The notes below the pieces were generated by a model. It saw only the letters and a list, made by a program, of their open reading frames with translations, ran no database searches and was not told the origin of the DNA. 64,000 bases of DNA from Liolophura sinensis (lineage: Eukaryota > Mollusca > Polyplacophora > Chitonida > Chitonidae), in contig NW_027017962.1 in the NCBI RefSeq assembly GCF_032854445.1, positions 188,001 through 252,000 on the forward strand, in the 5' to 3' direction. The position numbers were made by a program, and so were the translations under genes. Of this stretch, positions 33,173 through 45,793 are shown piece after piece; positions within the stretch are counted from its first letter, which is position 1, and every line of letters begins with the position of its first letter.

Positions 33173-33744
33173 AAGTATTAAGCTTATATAACGAGGAGAT
33201 ATAGACAGAACGTAGGTTGCAAGCAACTGGTCGCAGAAGTGAATATTGTGCTGTCATATTGGCATGGGCATATGCCTGTCTTAAACGTTACGAGTACGAT
33301 TCTTTGCCAGGCAATACAACTATTCTTACGGTGGAGAGTGATCTCCCCTGATGTCATTTATTTGTTTTCTTGACAACTATTATATCAAGACGCAGAATTT
33401 GACGCTCGTGTGTCTTAAAATACTCACTAAATAATTGCGATGTATAATATGGTTAGACAGGAGTAAAATATGCTATATTTGTTTGTCAAGGGAATGTATA
33501 AAAAAATGAATGAATCGATGCAGACAGATTTGTATTTTATCTGAGCATACATGACCCTGATGCATGTATTATTAGAAAATATATGTAATGTGTTGTTTAT
33601 GTATGGTTGCAACATATTCTAAAAAAGTGTTTATATTTATTTGTCTATTTATTTGTTTAGGTGTTTGAGTCATGATCAAGAGTAAACGACGGCGATCAAC
33701 CTCTGGGATTATTATGTTTGCTATAAGCATGCAAGGCCTTGTTG

Positions 33745-34198
33745 ATCACCCGCCACACGTCCCCATGTTGGTCACCCGCAACACTTTTCCATGCTGGTCA
33801 CCCGCCACACTTCTCCATGTAGGTCACCCACCACACTTCCTCATGCTGGTCACCCGCCACACTTCTCCATGTAGGTCACCCACCACGCTTCTCCATGTAG
33901 GTCACCCGCCACACTTCTCCATGTTGGTCACCCGCCACACTTCCCCATGTTGGTCACCCGCCACACTTCCCCATGTTGGTTGCCCGCCACACTTCTCCAT
34001 GTTGGTCACCCGCCACACTTCTCCATGTTGATCACCCGCCACGCTTCTCAATGTTGGGCACCCGCCACACTTCCCCATGTTGGTCACCCGCCACACTCCT
34101 CCATGTTGGTCACCCGCCACACTTCTCCATGTTGGTCACCCGCCACACTTCCCCATGTTGGTTGCCCGCCACACTTCCCCATGTTGGCCACCCGACAC
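33745..34198. repeat. 26-bp tandem repeat (about 17 copies)
   Basis: Unit CCACACTTCTCCATGTTGGT plus CACCCG, with variants TTCCCC, GTAGGT and GGTTGC. Several frames stay open on both strands because the unit lacks stops. No gene. Confidence 0.92.
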
Positions 34199-35230
34199 AT
34201 TAGGTCACTGTGGCGCCGTACTTTTAGTTCTGAATTAACACATGTTTCCATTTTTTTATTATAGCTGGGCGAAGACAACACGTACAAGTCTCCTTCTCGA
34301 TAACAACTGCATATAGGCCTACGCTTGAGATATCCTCCAGATCACCATACATTTGACACAGGAGCAAAGTCAAATGGCTAAGGCATTTTGAAATTACGCA
34401 CAGAGAATGTTGTATACTGTGATAAGCGTGATCCATCTTGTTCCATGTATTAAATACGGAACTATATGTGTCCGCGTATTCACTCGTACAATAGTAAGAG
34501 ACTTGCGCAGTGACATGAAGTAGTCAGTCCAGCGGGAGACTTGGGGTTAGCTGGATGCACATAGATGTGAGAAACCTTGCATATACTTTAACTGTATGTC
34601 TGCCATAATACAGAGCTGGATCAGGAAACTTCATGGTGTCTCTGTACCTTCCTATGCTATGACGTGAGAACCTGTAATCGGCTGTCACATATGCAGTGAA
34701 CGTTTTAACATTTGACAAACGTCACACCCGCTTCATGGGACTGAGGAAGGAAAAGGTAGATTTCGGGGCTCACATCTGAGCTATCAAGCCAAATAGGAAT
34801 GGCTTGTTTGTTAGAGTCCACTTACATGTACAGGCAGGTAACAAAAATCCACATAGGCATGTAAGATCTTACTACTGCAAGTCAAGGTCTTTTTGTCTAA
34901 TGGTCAGTCCGTGTTTCCAAACCCACTGCCATCACAGCGTGTTGTTTGTGATATACATACTCTTCACTGTTTAGTGACATCGAATGCACTAGGATCTTTG
35001 TATTTAAGATCCGTAACTTCTGGCAGTATTTATACATGTAATTACAAAAGTTCCAGATGTTTTTCATCTATATATAACTTCCGAACTAATATCATGAGAT
35101 GAAGTATATATATATTTTTGAGTAACTATGATGTACTCCAGTAGCTAAAGTGAGTGACTGTTTTGACTGTAACCAAAACACATGTGTCCGAGATCACACG
35201 TGGGCGGTTTGTTCTGTTAATAAACCTTTC
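34199..35230. other. Intergenic, nothing recognised
   Basis: No supported gene or repeat array. Short frames on both strands without motifs. Confidence 0.5.
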
Positions 35231-35237
35231 ATCCAGA

Positions 35238-35405
35238 AACAGCTGTGGTGTCCCCTCCAGTGTCATCCAGATACAGCTGTGATGTCCTGTCCGATGTCAT
35301 CCAGATACAACTGTGGTGTCCTGTCCGGTGTCATCCAGATACAGCTGTGATGTCCTGTCCAGTGTCATCCAGATACAACTGTGGTGCCCTGTCCACTGTC
35401 CGGTG
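35238..35405. repeat. 34-bp tandem repeat (5 copies)
   Basis: Unit GTCATCCAGATACAGCTGTG then ATGTCCTGTCC.GT, with A/G and GC/AC variants (CAGCTGTG or CAACTGTG). Confidence 0.88.
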
Positions 35406-35961
35406 CAATTCGTCATCAGCAATTCATGGTGGCCATGCGTATGCAACGTTTTACATATAACTCTACATAAACATAGAACATAAAGCACAGTATTTCCCCA
35501 AATTATGTAAATTTCTCATATATGTGATGTGTGAATGAAGAGATATATTTAAAACTACAGCATATGTATAAACGTGACAGCTGTAAACAACAAGGATGTT
35601 GTGATATGGACATCAGTCTTATCAGGAAGACCATGGACTGGCTTATTATTGGCCGTACTATTAGGTAAAGCAAACACGTGGTAGGGGAATATTTGGAAAA
35701 GGTGTGGACAAAGAGCAGGTGTTAAAACTCATAAAGTGCTGGACTGTCTGGAAACCCAGCCAACTCATTATCATGCTGCATTTTCACAAACCGTTTTAAG
35801 AAAGTTTCCTGAGAAATCATGTTGATTTATGGGGCTAAATCCTCGCCAAAGTCATTTACGATAAAAGTTATACGAGGAATTTGGCTCAGGTACCGCAGCA
35901 CGAGGAGCTGACCAGTTAATAGGCAAATTTTAAATATAAGGTATTAAGTGTCATCCAGATT
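35406..35961. other. Intergenic, nothing recognised
   Basis: AT-rich unique sequence between two short tandem arrays. Confidence 0.5.
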
Positions 35962-36902
35962 AGTCAATATTTGAATATACGGGAGTCTCATCCGTTTCAA
36001 CATACGAAAATCTAATCCGCTAGAACATAAGGAAGTCTAATCCATTAAAATACGAAAGCCTAAGCAGTTGGAACATACGGGAGTGTCATCTGTTTGACCA
36101 TGCGAAAGACTTATCCGTTAAAGCATACGGAAGCCTTATCCGTTAGAGCATACGGAAGTCTCATCCGCTAGAACACACGGAAGTCTCATCCGTTAGAACA
36201 CACGGAAGTCTCATCCGTTAGAACACACGGAAGTCTCATGCGTTAGAACAAATGGAAGTCTCATCCATTAGAACACACGGAAGTCTCATGCGTTAGAACA
36301 CACGGAAGTCTAATCCGTTAGAACACACGGAAGTCTTATCCATTAGAACACACGGAAGTCTCATGCGTTAGAACACACGGAAGTCTAATCCGTTAGAACA
36401 CACGGAAGTCTCATCCATTAGAACACACGGAAGTCTCATGCGTTAGAACAAATGGAAATCTCATCCATTAGAACACACGGAAGTCTCATCCGTTAGAACA
36501 CACGGAAGTCTCATCCATTAGAACACACGGAAGTCTCATGCGTTAGAACACACGGAAGTCTAATCCGTTAGAACACACGGAAGTCTCATCCGTTAGAACA
36601 CACGGAAGTCTAATCCGTTAGAACACACGGAAGTCTCATCCATTAGAACACACGGAAGTCTCATCCGTTAGAACACACGGAAGTCTCATCCGTTAGAACA
36701 CAAGGAAGTCTAATCCATTAAAATACGAAAGCCTTATCAGTTTTAACATACGGGAGTGTCATCTGTTTGACCATGCGAAAGTTTTATCCGTTAAAGCATA
36801 CGGAAGCCTTATCCGTTAGTACATACGGAAGTCTCATCCGTTAGAACACACGGAAGTCTCATCCGTTAGAACACACGGAAGTCTAATCCTTTAGGACATA
36901 CG
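35962..36902. repeat. 25-bp tandem repeat (about 37 copies)
   Basis: Unit GAACACACGGAAGTCTCATC plus CGTTA. The centre is homogeneous with CCGTTA, CCATTA and GCGTTA variants. The edges are diverged (CATACGGAAGCCTTATCCGT). A block AATACGAAAGCCTTATCAGT/GCATACGG near 36718-36810 repeats the divergent block at 36047-36130, suggesting a copied end. Confidence 0.92.
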
Positions 36903-38074
36903 AAGTGAGGAATACAACCAGATTTATGTTATGGTTGTTTGTTACGGTTGACAAATGGTCTTACATGTAATGGTCGTACATGTAACCGTTGCTACGTGTT
37001 CATCAGTAAATGTTTAAATAGCAGCAACTGATACGATCCCCTGCACCATGGCATCAGAATTAGGTAAAACAAATGCATTTATGTCAATCGTATTTTTTTA
37101 TTTTAACTGTCATCACAGTTAGAAAACAACATGCAGATGCAGTAGAGACGGCTACCACATTCCCCAGAACCTACATGTGTACATGCAGGAGCTACAGAAA
37201 AATGTATGTTAACAGTTTTTCCTAACTGAAGCAAACTTGGCTACATGGAATACGAAAGGATAATTAAGGCAACCCCTAAAATGATAGTGAAATGAGCAAC
37301 ACTATGGTGTTTACACACGAATATACTTTTAAAATACTGAATTCAACATTCTGGAAATCGGCATACATTCCATAAATATACCTAAAATACAAACATAAAT
37401 GTGGAATTGTGTTCCTATGGCCTTTAGAATATGAAGTTAAAGGTGCAGGTGTTTTAGATTAATTCAAAATTTGTGCAAGAGACCGAAGTTTGATAGCCAT
37501 AAACTGAAGTTTATCAGGAAACACGTATATAATCTGGGACATGTATATACTCTGGGAACATATATATATTCTGGGAACAAATATATACTCTGGGGACACG
37601 TATATACTTAGGGAACACGTATACACTTTGGGAATGTATTCCTGCATACTCGGAAACCCATTATTTGGGAATAAGTGTTATGCACATGTAGGTATAAAAG
37701 ACAACCACGGAAGTATTACACACATGTAAAAACAAAAAATATCCATTCCAGCTTCGATTTACGATGTCTTTCTGTCCCAATAAAGCCGTTATCCAAAGTT
37801 CACCGCAATAAACAAACAATAAGCATAAAGTGAAAGAAACTGCAAACAGAAGCAGCGAAAACTCAATCTTCAGAAACAAAGCAACATGCGTAACATTTTT
37901 CTTGGGTGTTCAAACTTGAGTTCAACTTGATAAGAAAACATCACTCTTCATGGCACATGAATCGGTATATTAAGGTGGTTATGCGGATATAAACCAGGTG
38001 TTTCCAGTTGGAAAATACTTCTGTCAATCAACAACAAGGGGTTTACTGTCATTAAGGATAGCTCGGGGAACATC
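36903..38074. other. 3' flank of the phosphatase gene
   Basis: It follows the stop codon of the minus-strand phosphatase gene, so its higher part must include that gene's 3' untranslated region. An irregular 18-base repeat (TATACTCTGGGAACAxGTA) is at 37535-37640. No other gene seen. Confidence 0.5.
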
Positions 38075-38149
38075 TTAGCCGAAATTGGCGTAGGTTTGGT
38101 AGTTCTCCAAATAGTTGATCACGATCTGGTGTAGAAATCTAAACTGCTC
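38075..38149 (-). CDS. PTP exon m: last coding exon and stop codon
   Basis: 75 bases. Acceptor TTGTTCCAG, then EQFRFLHQIVINYLENY and QTYANFG, TAA stop at 38075-38077. EQF.FL.....YL is the usual end of a PTP domain. The protein ends seven residues after the helix, a very short tail. Confidence 0.94.
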   Translation of the reverse strand, partial: EQFRFLHQIVINYLENYQTYANFG

Positions 38150-38586
38150 CTGGAACAAATGAAGCAGTATAAAAGGAAAGAGTTAGGAAAAATCATAAAA
38201 CACACAAGTATACATCCCCCACTTATCCTGGCCCACGAACACTATGAGCTCTCGGTATAAATAGACAGAACTTCCATCAAAAACTTATGTTTCTTGAAAG
38301 GTCTGGTGTGACCTTCGTCTATGTCATAAAGCAAACAAAATCAAATATTGCATGTGTTTTATTTGTTCTGTCCCTTTATAGCTCTCTGGTATAACTAAAT
38401 GTTCAATGGCTTGGACTGCGGCTAAAAGACAGTAGACTTGTCTGGGACTGGTTGGGAGGTTTTCTCAGGCACGGGTTTCTTCTTCCATATAAGTTTCTGT
38501 CGAATGAGCGAAATATTTCTGAGCACTGCGAAAACATCCACGGAACAGATAAACAACTAAAAATATACCATCGGCTGATTTCATAC

Positions 38587-38722
38587 CAGATCAGTAATAA
38601 TCTCCGGCCTGTTGTTCCTCATCTGTCTGACAGTCTGTAAGATATTGACGTTCTGGTCAACCTTCAGCCTCTCTAGTACGGACCAAGCCACACAGAACAA
38701 CCCACTCTTCGTCACTCCGTCC
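38587..38722 (-). CDS. PTP exon l: D2 degenerate P-loop
   Basis: 136 bases, phase 2 to 0, the same length and phases as D1 exon e, which supports its assignment as the D2 equivalent. Reads DGVTKSGLFCVAWSVLER, LKVDQNVNILQTVRQM, RNNRPEIITDL. The signature becomes HCRDGVTKSG (423-432), Lys430 replacing the invariant Arg. HCRDG..xxG.FC is like the inactive D2 of CD45-type phosphatases. The donor is GTATGA. Confidence 0.94.
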
Positions 38723-38857
38723 CTGAGAAAAGGAGGAGAATTATTACTGTTATTATTAGCATTAGTAAAAAGAAAATATTTAGATCTATACTTGTGTATA
38801 CCAACAATTAAATACTGATTTCAGTGGATTCCATTAACATCGTTTCGAAACAAACAT

Positions 38858-41205
38858 ATTTGTATAAGTCACAGCACAGATGCACATAAGTAATGTTTAT
38901 TGTCATTTAGCTGATGACAAATGTAAAAGTCACAGCACAGATGCACATTGGTAAAGTCTGTTGTCATATAGCTGATGACAAATGTAAAAGTCACAGCACA
39001 GATGCACATAAGTAATGTTTATTGTCATTTAGCTGATGACAAACGTAAAAGTTACAGCACAGATGCACATAAGTAAAGTCTGTTGTCATTTAGCCGATAC
39101 CAAACGTAAAAGTCACAGCACAGATGCACATTGGTAAAGTCTGTTGTCATATAGCTGATGACAAATGTAAAAGTCACAGCACAGATGCACATAAGTAAAG
39201 TCTGTTGTCATTTAGCTGATGACAAACGTAAAAGTCACAGCACAGATGCATATTGGTAAAGTCTGTTGTCATATAGCTGATGGCAAATGTAAAAGTCACA
39301 GCACAGATGCACATTGGTAAAGTCTGTTGTCATATAGCTGATGACAAATGTAAAAGTCACAGCACAGATGCACATAAGTAATGTTTATTGTCATTTAGCT
39401 GATGACAAACGTAAAAGTTACAACACAGATGCACATTGGTAAAGTCTGTTGTCATATAGCTGATGGCAAATGTAAAAGTCACAGCACAGATGCACATAAG
39501 TAAAGTCTGTTGTCATATAGCTGATGACAAATGTAAAAGTCACAGCACAGATGCACATAAATAATGTTTATTGTCATTTAGCTGATGACAAACGTAAAAG
39601 TTACAACACAGATGCACATTGGTAAAGTCTGTTGTCATATAGCTGATGACAAATGTAAAAGTCACAGCACAGATGCACATTGGTAAAGTCTGTTGTCATA
39701 TAGCTGATGACAAACGTAAAAGTCACAGCACAGATGCACATAAGTAATGTTTATTGTCATTTAGCTGATACCAAACGTAAAAGTCACAGCACAGATGCAC
39801 ATTGGTTAAGTCTGTTGTCATATAGCTGATGACAAATGTAAAAGTCACAGCACAGATGCACATAAGTAAAGTCTGTTGTCATTTAGCTGATGACAAACGT
39901 AAAAGTCACAGCACAGATGCACATTGGTAAAGTCTGTTGTCATATAGCTGATGACAAATGTAAAAGTCACAGCACAGATGCACATAAGTAATGTTTATTG
40001 TCATTTAGCTGATACCAAACGTAAAAGTTACAACACAGATGCACATTGGTAAAGTCTGTTGTCATATAGCTGATGACAAACGTAAAAGTCACAGCACAGA
40101 TGCACATAAGTAATGTCTATTGTCATTTAGCTGATACCAAACGTAAAAGTCACAGCACAGATGCACATTGGTAAAGTCTGTTGTCATATAGCTGATGACA
40201 AATGTAAAAGTCACAGCACAGATGCACATAAGTAAAGTCTGTTGTCATTTAGCTGATGACAAACGTAAAAGTCACAGCACAGATGCACATTGGTGAAGTC
40301 TGTTGTTATATAGCTGATGACAAATGTAAAAGTCACAGCACAGATCCACATAAGTAATGTTTATTGTCATTTAGCTGATACCAAACGTAAAAGTCACAGC
40401 ACAGATGCACATTGGTAAAGTCTGTTGTCATATAGCTGATGACAAATGTAAAAGTCACAGCACAGATGCACATAAGTAATGTTTATTGTCATTTAGCTGA
40501 TACCAAACGTAAAAGTCACAGCACAGATGCACATTGGTAAAGTCTGTTGTCATTTAGCTGATACCAAACGTAAAAGTCACAGCACAGATGCACATTGGTA
40601 AAGTCTGTTGTCATATAGCTGATGACAAATGTAAAAGTCACAGCACAGATGCACATAAGTAATGTTTATTGTCATTTAGCTGATGACAAACGTAAAAGTC
40701 ACAGCACAGATGCACATTGGTAAAGTCTGTTGTCATTTAGCTGATACCAAACGTAAAAGTCACAGAACAGATGCACATTGGTAAAGTCTGTTGTCATATA
40801 GCTGATGCAAATGTAAAAGTCACAGCACAGATGCACATAAGTAAAGTCTGTTGTCATTTAGCTGATGACAAACGTAAAAGTCACAGCACAGATGCACATT
40901 GGTAAAGTCTGTTGTCATATAGCTGATGACAAATGTAAAAGTCACAGCACAGATGCACATAAGTAATGTTTATTGTCATTTAGCTGATACAAACGTAAAA
41001 GTCACAGCACAGATGCACATTGGTAAAGTCTGTTGTCATATAGCTGATGACAAATGTAAAAGTCACAGCACAGATGCACATAAGTAAAGTCTGTTGTCAT
41101 TTAGCTGATGACAAATGTAAAAGTTACAGTATAGATGCACATAAGTAAAGTCTGTTGTCATTTGGCTGATACCAAACGTAAAAGTCACAGCATACATTTG
41201 TAAAG
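38858..41205. repeat. 61-bp minisatellite with two unit types (about 38 copies), PTP intron
   Basis: Unit GTAAAAGTCACAGCACAGAT then GCACATTGGTAAAGTCTGTT then GTCATATAGCTGATGACAAAT. The second type reads CATAAGTAATGTTTATTGTC with ATTTAGCTGAT and ACG at the end. The two types tend to alternate, giving a 122-bp higher-order period. It lies between the exons carrying the two halves of the D2 P-loop. Confidence 0.93.
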
Positions 41206-41316
41206 TGGACCGTCATGCGGCATAAGATACATGTTAAGGTCACAGCATGCAATTGTAGCGCATGTGCCATGAATTCTTAATTATTCAAGAAATACATGCA
41301 AGGCAAACAGACCGAC

Positions 41317-41465
41317 CTGCAATGTACCAAGATACGGGCATTTTCAGATTCCCTTTGCCAGATTTCTACGCTTTGCAGAAGTGTCAAAAATGACGGTATA
41401 GATTCCTGGGAAGGTTTCTTCGGCCATTTTTTATAGCGGAACTGTTTAACGGGTTGACGTGCTTT
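41317..41465 (-). CDS. PTP exon k: D2 degenerate WPD loop and HC
   Basis: 149 bases, phase 0 to 2. Reads KARQPVKQFRYKKWPKKP, SQESIPSFLTLLQSVEI, WQRESENARILVHC. The general-acid loop is WPK (389-391) rather than WPD, so acid catalysis is lost. It ends at Cys424 with AG, completed by G of the next exon to Arg425. The donor is GTCGGT. Confidence 0.95.
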
Positions 41466-41559
41466 CTGAAAAGAGAGATGAATATAGCGGAGGGGTATTT
41501 TGCAGTTCTCTACCAGAGACACAGTAAATGGTTAATCAACGACACAGTCAGCACCTCTG

Positions 41560-41690
41560 CCATAAGACAAAGTCACTACTTCGACAACAAGACAGTCACT
41601 GCTTGTTCGACAAGACAAAATCACTGCTTCGACAAGACAAGATCACTGCCCGGACAATAAGACAAAGCCTCTGCTTTCTCAATAGTACAA
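41560..41690. repeat. Irregular 24- to 27-bp tandem repeat (5 copies)
   Basis: Block AAGACAAAATCACTGCTTCG plus ACA with variants (AGTCACTACTTC, GATCACTGCCCG), inside the PTP intron after exon j. Confidence 0.8.
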
Positions 41691-42310
41691 AGCATAAAAA
41701 ATTGATATCGATTATTCCATTGACATTATAAAAAATATATCGAGGAATTATTACCACCATTTTCATCATTTTAAGCAATCATCAATGACATCAGCAAATT
41801 TAAATCAAAAACAAGTAAGATAAAGTTATCGATTTGTGCCCATCAACCAATCAGTCAACAGTCTGAGCTCTCCAATGTGATTTACCGCAAAGTGCGTGCC
41901 TTTCTTATAGGTGCTGCAAGAATACTTTGTTGAGCTGTTGTACATCCTGAGAGTTAACATACCAAACTGACAGTCAAGTCTACAGACTTACAAAGACATA
42001 TGTTACCACACTGACAGACAAGTTTACACACTTACAAACATATTTGTTACTGACAGAGTGGCGTATCTCTCAAATCCCACGTGTATAGTTACGTATATAT
42101 AACTGTCATGGCAACGTAACATCCACGACACGAGGTCCCATGGTATTTGACTGTGTGTAACCCGACCTGAATGATTAGACCAACTTAGACCGATATTTTA
42201 AAATCCTTTAAAGACATACTTTTGGAATTAAGTTCCAAATGTAATGAGTAGTATCGGATGCTTCGAAGCAATAAATTGAGCGTTACAGCAAAGTGTTTAC
42301 TTCAGACTAC

Positions 42311-42433
42311 CTCGTCTTTGAAAATCAGGTGATAAGTCCAGGTAGTGAAGTCCTCTCTCTGATCCACGTCTGTTACTTCCGTCTTGAATGGACCAAACTC
42401 CCCATTCTTGTCAGTCCAATATATACCCACGCT
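42311..42433 (-). CDS. PTP exon j: D2 YWTDKNGEFGPF segment
   Basis: 123 bases, phase 0 to 0. Acceptor TCAATAG, then SVGIYWTDKNGEFGPFKT, EVTDVDQREDFTTWTY and HLIFKDE. YW..K.GEFGPF is the D2 counterpart of YWP.......YG in D1. The donor is GTAGTC. Confidence 0.94.
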
Positions 42434-43233
42434 CTATTGAACAGAAATAATAACACAGTTCGCGTTCAGGTATTCCGGATATTATTAACGGTTTGTTAAC
42501 AACATCACATATTTTGACATAAACGTTTTTTACTATCCACATTCTAGTTATTAGGGTGTAACACATACTGGTACCAACTGGAACACGCTGGTATCATCTG
42601 ACATGAAACCGTTCACAAATCAACTGGTTCAATTTATTGGTAAAGTTTATTGGTACAGTTTGTTGGTACAGTTTGTTACAACAATCACAAGTTGGTTATC
42701 AATCAACATGTACCAAAATGGAACTGATCAGTATCATGCTGTAGCTGATCAGCATTAGGTTGTATTAATAAATTGTACCGCATGAAGGGCCTGGCTCCAT
42801 GACAACCTGGTGAAAGTTTGCTTATGCAGACAGTAAGCCTTTTTCGGTCCACCTGTAGTTTTCAGTTGTTATTCGTAAAACATATCTATAGTTTATATGG
42901 TTATAGGACAATTGTGCCTGTCCACGCGCTGTGGATTTACTTTTCGTTAATTAATGGAAAACCATATCTTTTACTTGAAATGTCGTTCTGATACACCCGG
43001 TGGTGCACCGTCTGCGGTAAATAATCACATGTGGCTGTGTACAGAGGGCGGGTCCGCCGGTGGGGAGACAGCGGCTCTACGAGAACCAGGCGATTTTGAT
43101 ATCGTTACTGATAGGGGTCGTTCACGCATACGTTCAAAAACCTCACACACAGAAACAACCCAAATATTTACTCTCTTGTTTCCTGCATTTGTTTCCTGGC
43201 AATATACATAACTACAGGCCACGCTCGGCTAAC
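42434..43233. other. PTP intron between exons i and j
   Basis: No exon seen. Short imperfect repeat of TTGGTACAGTTTG at about 42640-42680. Open frames on both strands near 42954-43211 are shadows without motifs. Confidence 0.5.
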
Positions 43234-43368
43234 CTTATCCCTTGGATCGGCGTGGTCTGACATGATGATGGTACGGACGCCGTGATCGTACACCAAGCGC
43301 CAAAAGTCCACCACCGTGATTGGGAGAGGCGTCTGGGTGAGGATAAAACCTCTTTTCTTTCTGTATCC
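43234..43368 (-). CDS. PTP exon i: D2 GYRKKRGFILTQTPL segment
   Basis: 135 bases, phase 0 to 0. Reads GYRKKRGFILTQTPLP, ITVVDFWRLVYDHG, VRTIIMSDHADPRDK, matching the family YIATQGPL..T..DFWRM..E segment. The donor is GTTAGC, weaker than consensus but the only one giving a continuous frame. Confidence 0.92.
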
Positions 43369-43459
43369 CTACAACAGACAAGATACGTGTGACCGAATGG
43401 ATGGCAGCACATCGCTAAAAAAATTGCAAATGTTTGATAATGAAAAGAGCGCAGCTTAC

Positions 43460-43533
43460 CGGAAGAAAGACGGCGTTGATGTAGTCGTTACAGCCACTCA
43501 CTGGCGTCGATAGATACGGTCTGCACCTATCCA
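43460..43533 (-). CDS. PTP exon h: D2 NDYINA segment
   Basis: 74 bases, phase 1 to 0. Acceptor GTTTCAG, then VDRCRPYLSTPVSGC and NDYINAVFLP. The family YINA motif is kept, but the phosphotyrosine-recognition region reads AVDRCRP rather than DYSRV.L. The donor is GTAAGC. Confidence 0.94.
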
Positions 43534-43819
43534 CTGAAACAAAAGATTTGATTGGTTGCGGCATCGTTAAATATCACATTTCTAAACAGATTGGGATAAA
43601 AGTCTAAGAGTCTTGTTTCGTTAAACATAGTGGTGTGCATCATCCCTTTTCAGGGCTTGGAAAACATCAAATTTATAAATTCACTCACTCATTCGTTAAA
43701 CATATTGGCGTAGGGGAGGTGATGGTGGCGTGGGTGGGTGTCTGAGTGTAAATGTGCGTGTGCGTGTGTAAAGTGTAACCTGGGGGGGGGGGCGTGTTTG
43801 CAAGATTTGATGACCAAAC

Positions 43820-43919
43820 CTGCTAAGATCCTCTTGTTTCTGTTCTTGGGAAAGTTTTCTTTCAGACGGGCTGATTTTTGGCTCGCTTCGTCAAGCTGAG
43901 GTGAGACTTCCCCCAGAAT
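43820..43919 (-). CDS. PTP exon g: start of D2
   Basis: 100 bases, phase 0 to 1. Reads ILGEVSPQLDEASQKSAR and LKENFPKNRNKRILA, equivalent to the N.PKNR...ILPYD opening of a PTP domain. The donor is GTTTGG. Confidence 0.93.
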
Positions 43920-44765
43920 CTGCACAATAAAATGTATCATTAAGGAATCGATGTGAATCAAATGTCCAGCTTTTACCATATTCTTAGTTCTTGATGAGCG
44001 CATTTGCTCCTAATAAACTATTGTTTTACGTGTAAATCAGCTATGCTATATTTTATCTTAGTAACGTTTATCGGTTACCTGTATCGTATAAATGGCGTAG
44101 CAATCACTTGTTTCATTTTCTTTCTTTAATTGGGGTATTTTGTAAATAATCTGAGCATGCCTGACGCTGTCATTTTATCACTAGGCATGACACCACCTTT
44201 CACTTAATGTCACTTGGGAAACACAGCATGGGCGGCCAGACAACCACAATCCAGGCCGTTCATGCACAAGCCACCAACTAAGTACAATTGGCTGAACAGC
44301 TTTCAGAACCATTTAGCACGACTACGGGGCCACACTGTCGGCCAGAACCACAATACAGGGATAAGCCCTGAAAAAAGCGTTTCCTTGCCACTCGGACGGG
44401 AAGGAATTGTTGGGTAGTATATATAAACCCCAAATCTATGCTGGCTGCTGAGAAATATACATTAGGATTCCAACAATTCCTGTGTTGTTCAGTTTTCACA
44501 CCTTTCCCAAGGACCGTGATACGGTTATGAATATTCTACAGAAGTTAAGAAAGCTCCTTTTCTACGGTATACTCGGCTTTACTACAACACATGCATCTAT
44601 TTCTCGGTTACTTTCACTAAGAATGAATGATTTTCAAATCATTTAAATTTTTTAACACTAATCTGTAATAAATAGATGTAAAATCATTCTTGTTGCAACT
44701 ATTTCTCTCATGGTGACAAAACTTTGTTGTTTTGAATCGATTATAGTCACAACGATGTAACGGAC
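43920..44765. other. PTP intron between exons f and g
   Basis: No exon, RNA gene or array recognised. Confidence 0.5.
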
Positions 44766-44915
44766 CTTGAACTGTACCGCCATTTTGGGTTGTTCAGTCA
44801 CTGGGTCGATAGTGCAAAGGTCAGAGTACACGGCGGCAAAGTTCACAGTAGGGATGGAAGTGTTGTTCAGTTTCAGGGCTTCTGCCAGAGCCTCGTGAAG
44901 AAACTCATACTGTTC
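44766..44915 (-). CDS. PTP exon f: end of D1 and D1-D2 linker
   Basis: 150 bases, phase 0 to 0. Reads EQYEFLHEALAEALK, then LNNTSIPTVNFAAVYSD and an acidic linker ending MAVQFK. The donor is AAG followed by GTCCGT, not ideal at +3, but the frame stays open past it and the next exon joins in phase. Confidence 0.9.
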
Positions 44916-45054
44916 CTGACAAAATGACAAAATGCACAGATTTGTAAGATTTCACTACATTTGGAGGTAAAACAGATTTGTGATGCTTTCGATGTCCTAT
45001 AATATCTATATATTACAGCAGCCGTGTTCATTTAACAAAGCCATCAGAACATCT

Positions 45055-45570
45055 TGTAAGTAAGTAAAGCTTATCTGAAAAGAACGTTAAGGTTAAAAGA
45101 ACTTGCGGGTTATGAGAACTGAGTGTGATGGTCATGAAAACAGAACGTAAAGGTTATCAGAACAGAGCATGTAGATTGAAGCACAGAACTTGAAGGTTAT
45201 CAGATCGCATCGTCAAGGATATCGGAACAGAGAGTAAAGGTTATCAGAACATGGCGTGAAGTCTATCAGAACAGAGCATGAAGGTTATCAGAACAGAAGG
45301 AGGTTATCAGAACAGAATGTGAAGGGTATCATAACAGAGTGTGAAGGTTATCAGAAGAAAGCGTGAAGGTTATCAGAACAGAGCGTCAAGGTTATCAGAA
45401 CAGAAAGTGAATGTTATCATGAAAAATGAAGATGATCAGAACGCATATTTTTATATCAGAAGGTGAGTTTACAGGTATGAGAACACAGGTATGAGTATAG
45501 AGCGTGGAGGTTCTCAAAACAGGGTGTAAAAGTAATGAGAACAAAGCCTGATGGATATGAGAACAGAGCA
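45055..45570. repeat. Degenerate 22-bp tandem repeat (about 20 copies), PTP intron
   Basis: Unit AAGGTTATCAGAACAGAGCG plus TG, with many substitutions and indels and decaying towards both ends. It lies about 230 bases below exon e. Confidence 0.88.
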
Positions 45571-45793
45571 TCATCTGTTATTGAATTTAATTGAAATTTT
45601 TATTTGTTTTACGAGGAATTCCCACATTCCATATAGTATACATTAAAAAAAATCCTTCTATTCACATAAAATAAATTGTTTAATTTTACCATTGGGTATC
45701 ACACCTGTAAGCATTGTTAGAATTACAATTAAACAATAAAGGCTGTAAAAACATAACGCCCTCAGGGTTTATATATATAGGGGTTAGAATTAC

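Noticed and set aside
33672-34287. Frames of 67-119 codons on both strands with HTSPCWSPA-like repeats
   Set aside because: These are readings of a 26-bp tandem repeat. The multiple open phases are explained by unit composition.
42954-43222. Open frames on both strands next to PTP exon i
   Set aside because: They are short, lack motifs, overlap each other, and lie in an intron of a well-supported gene.
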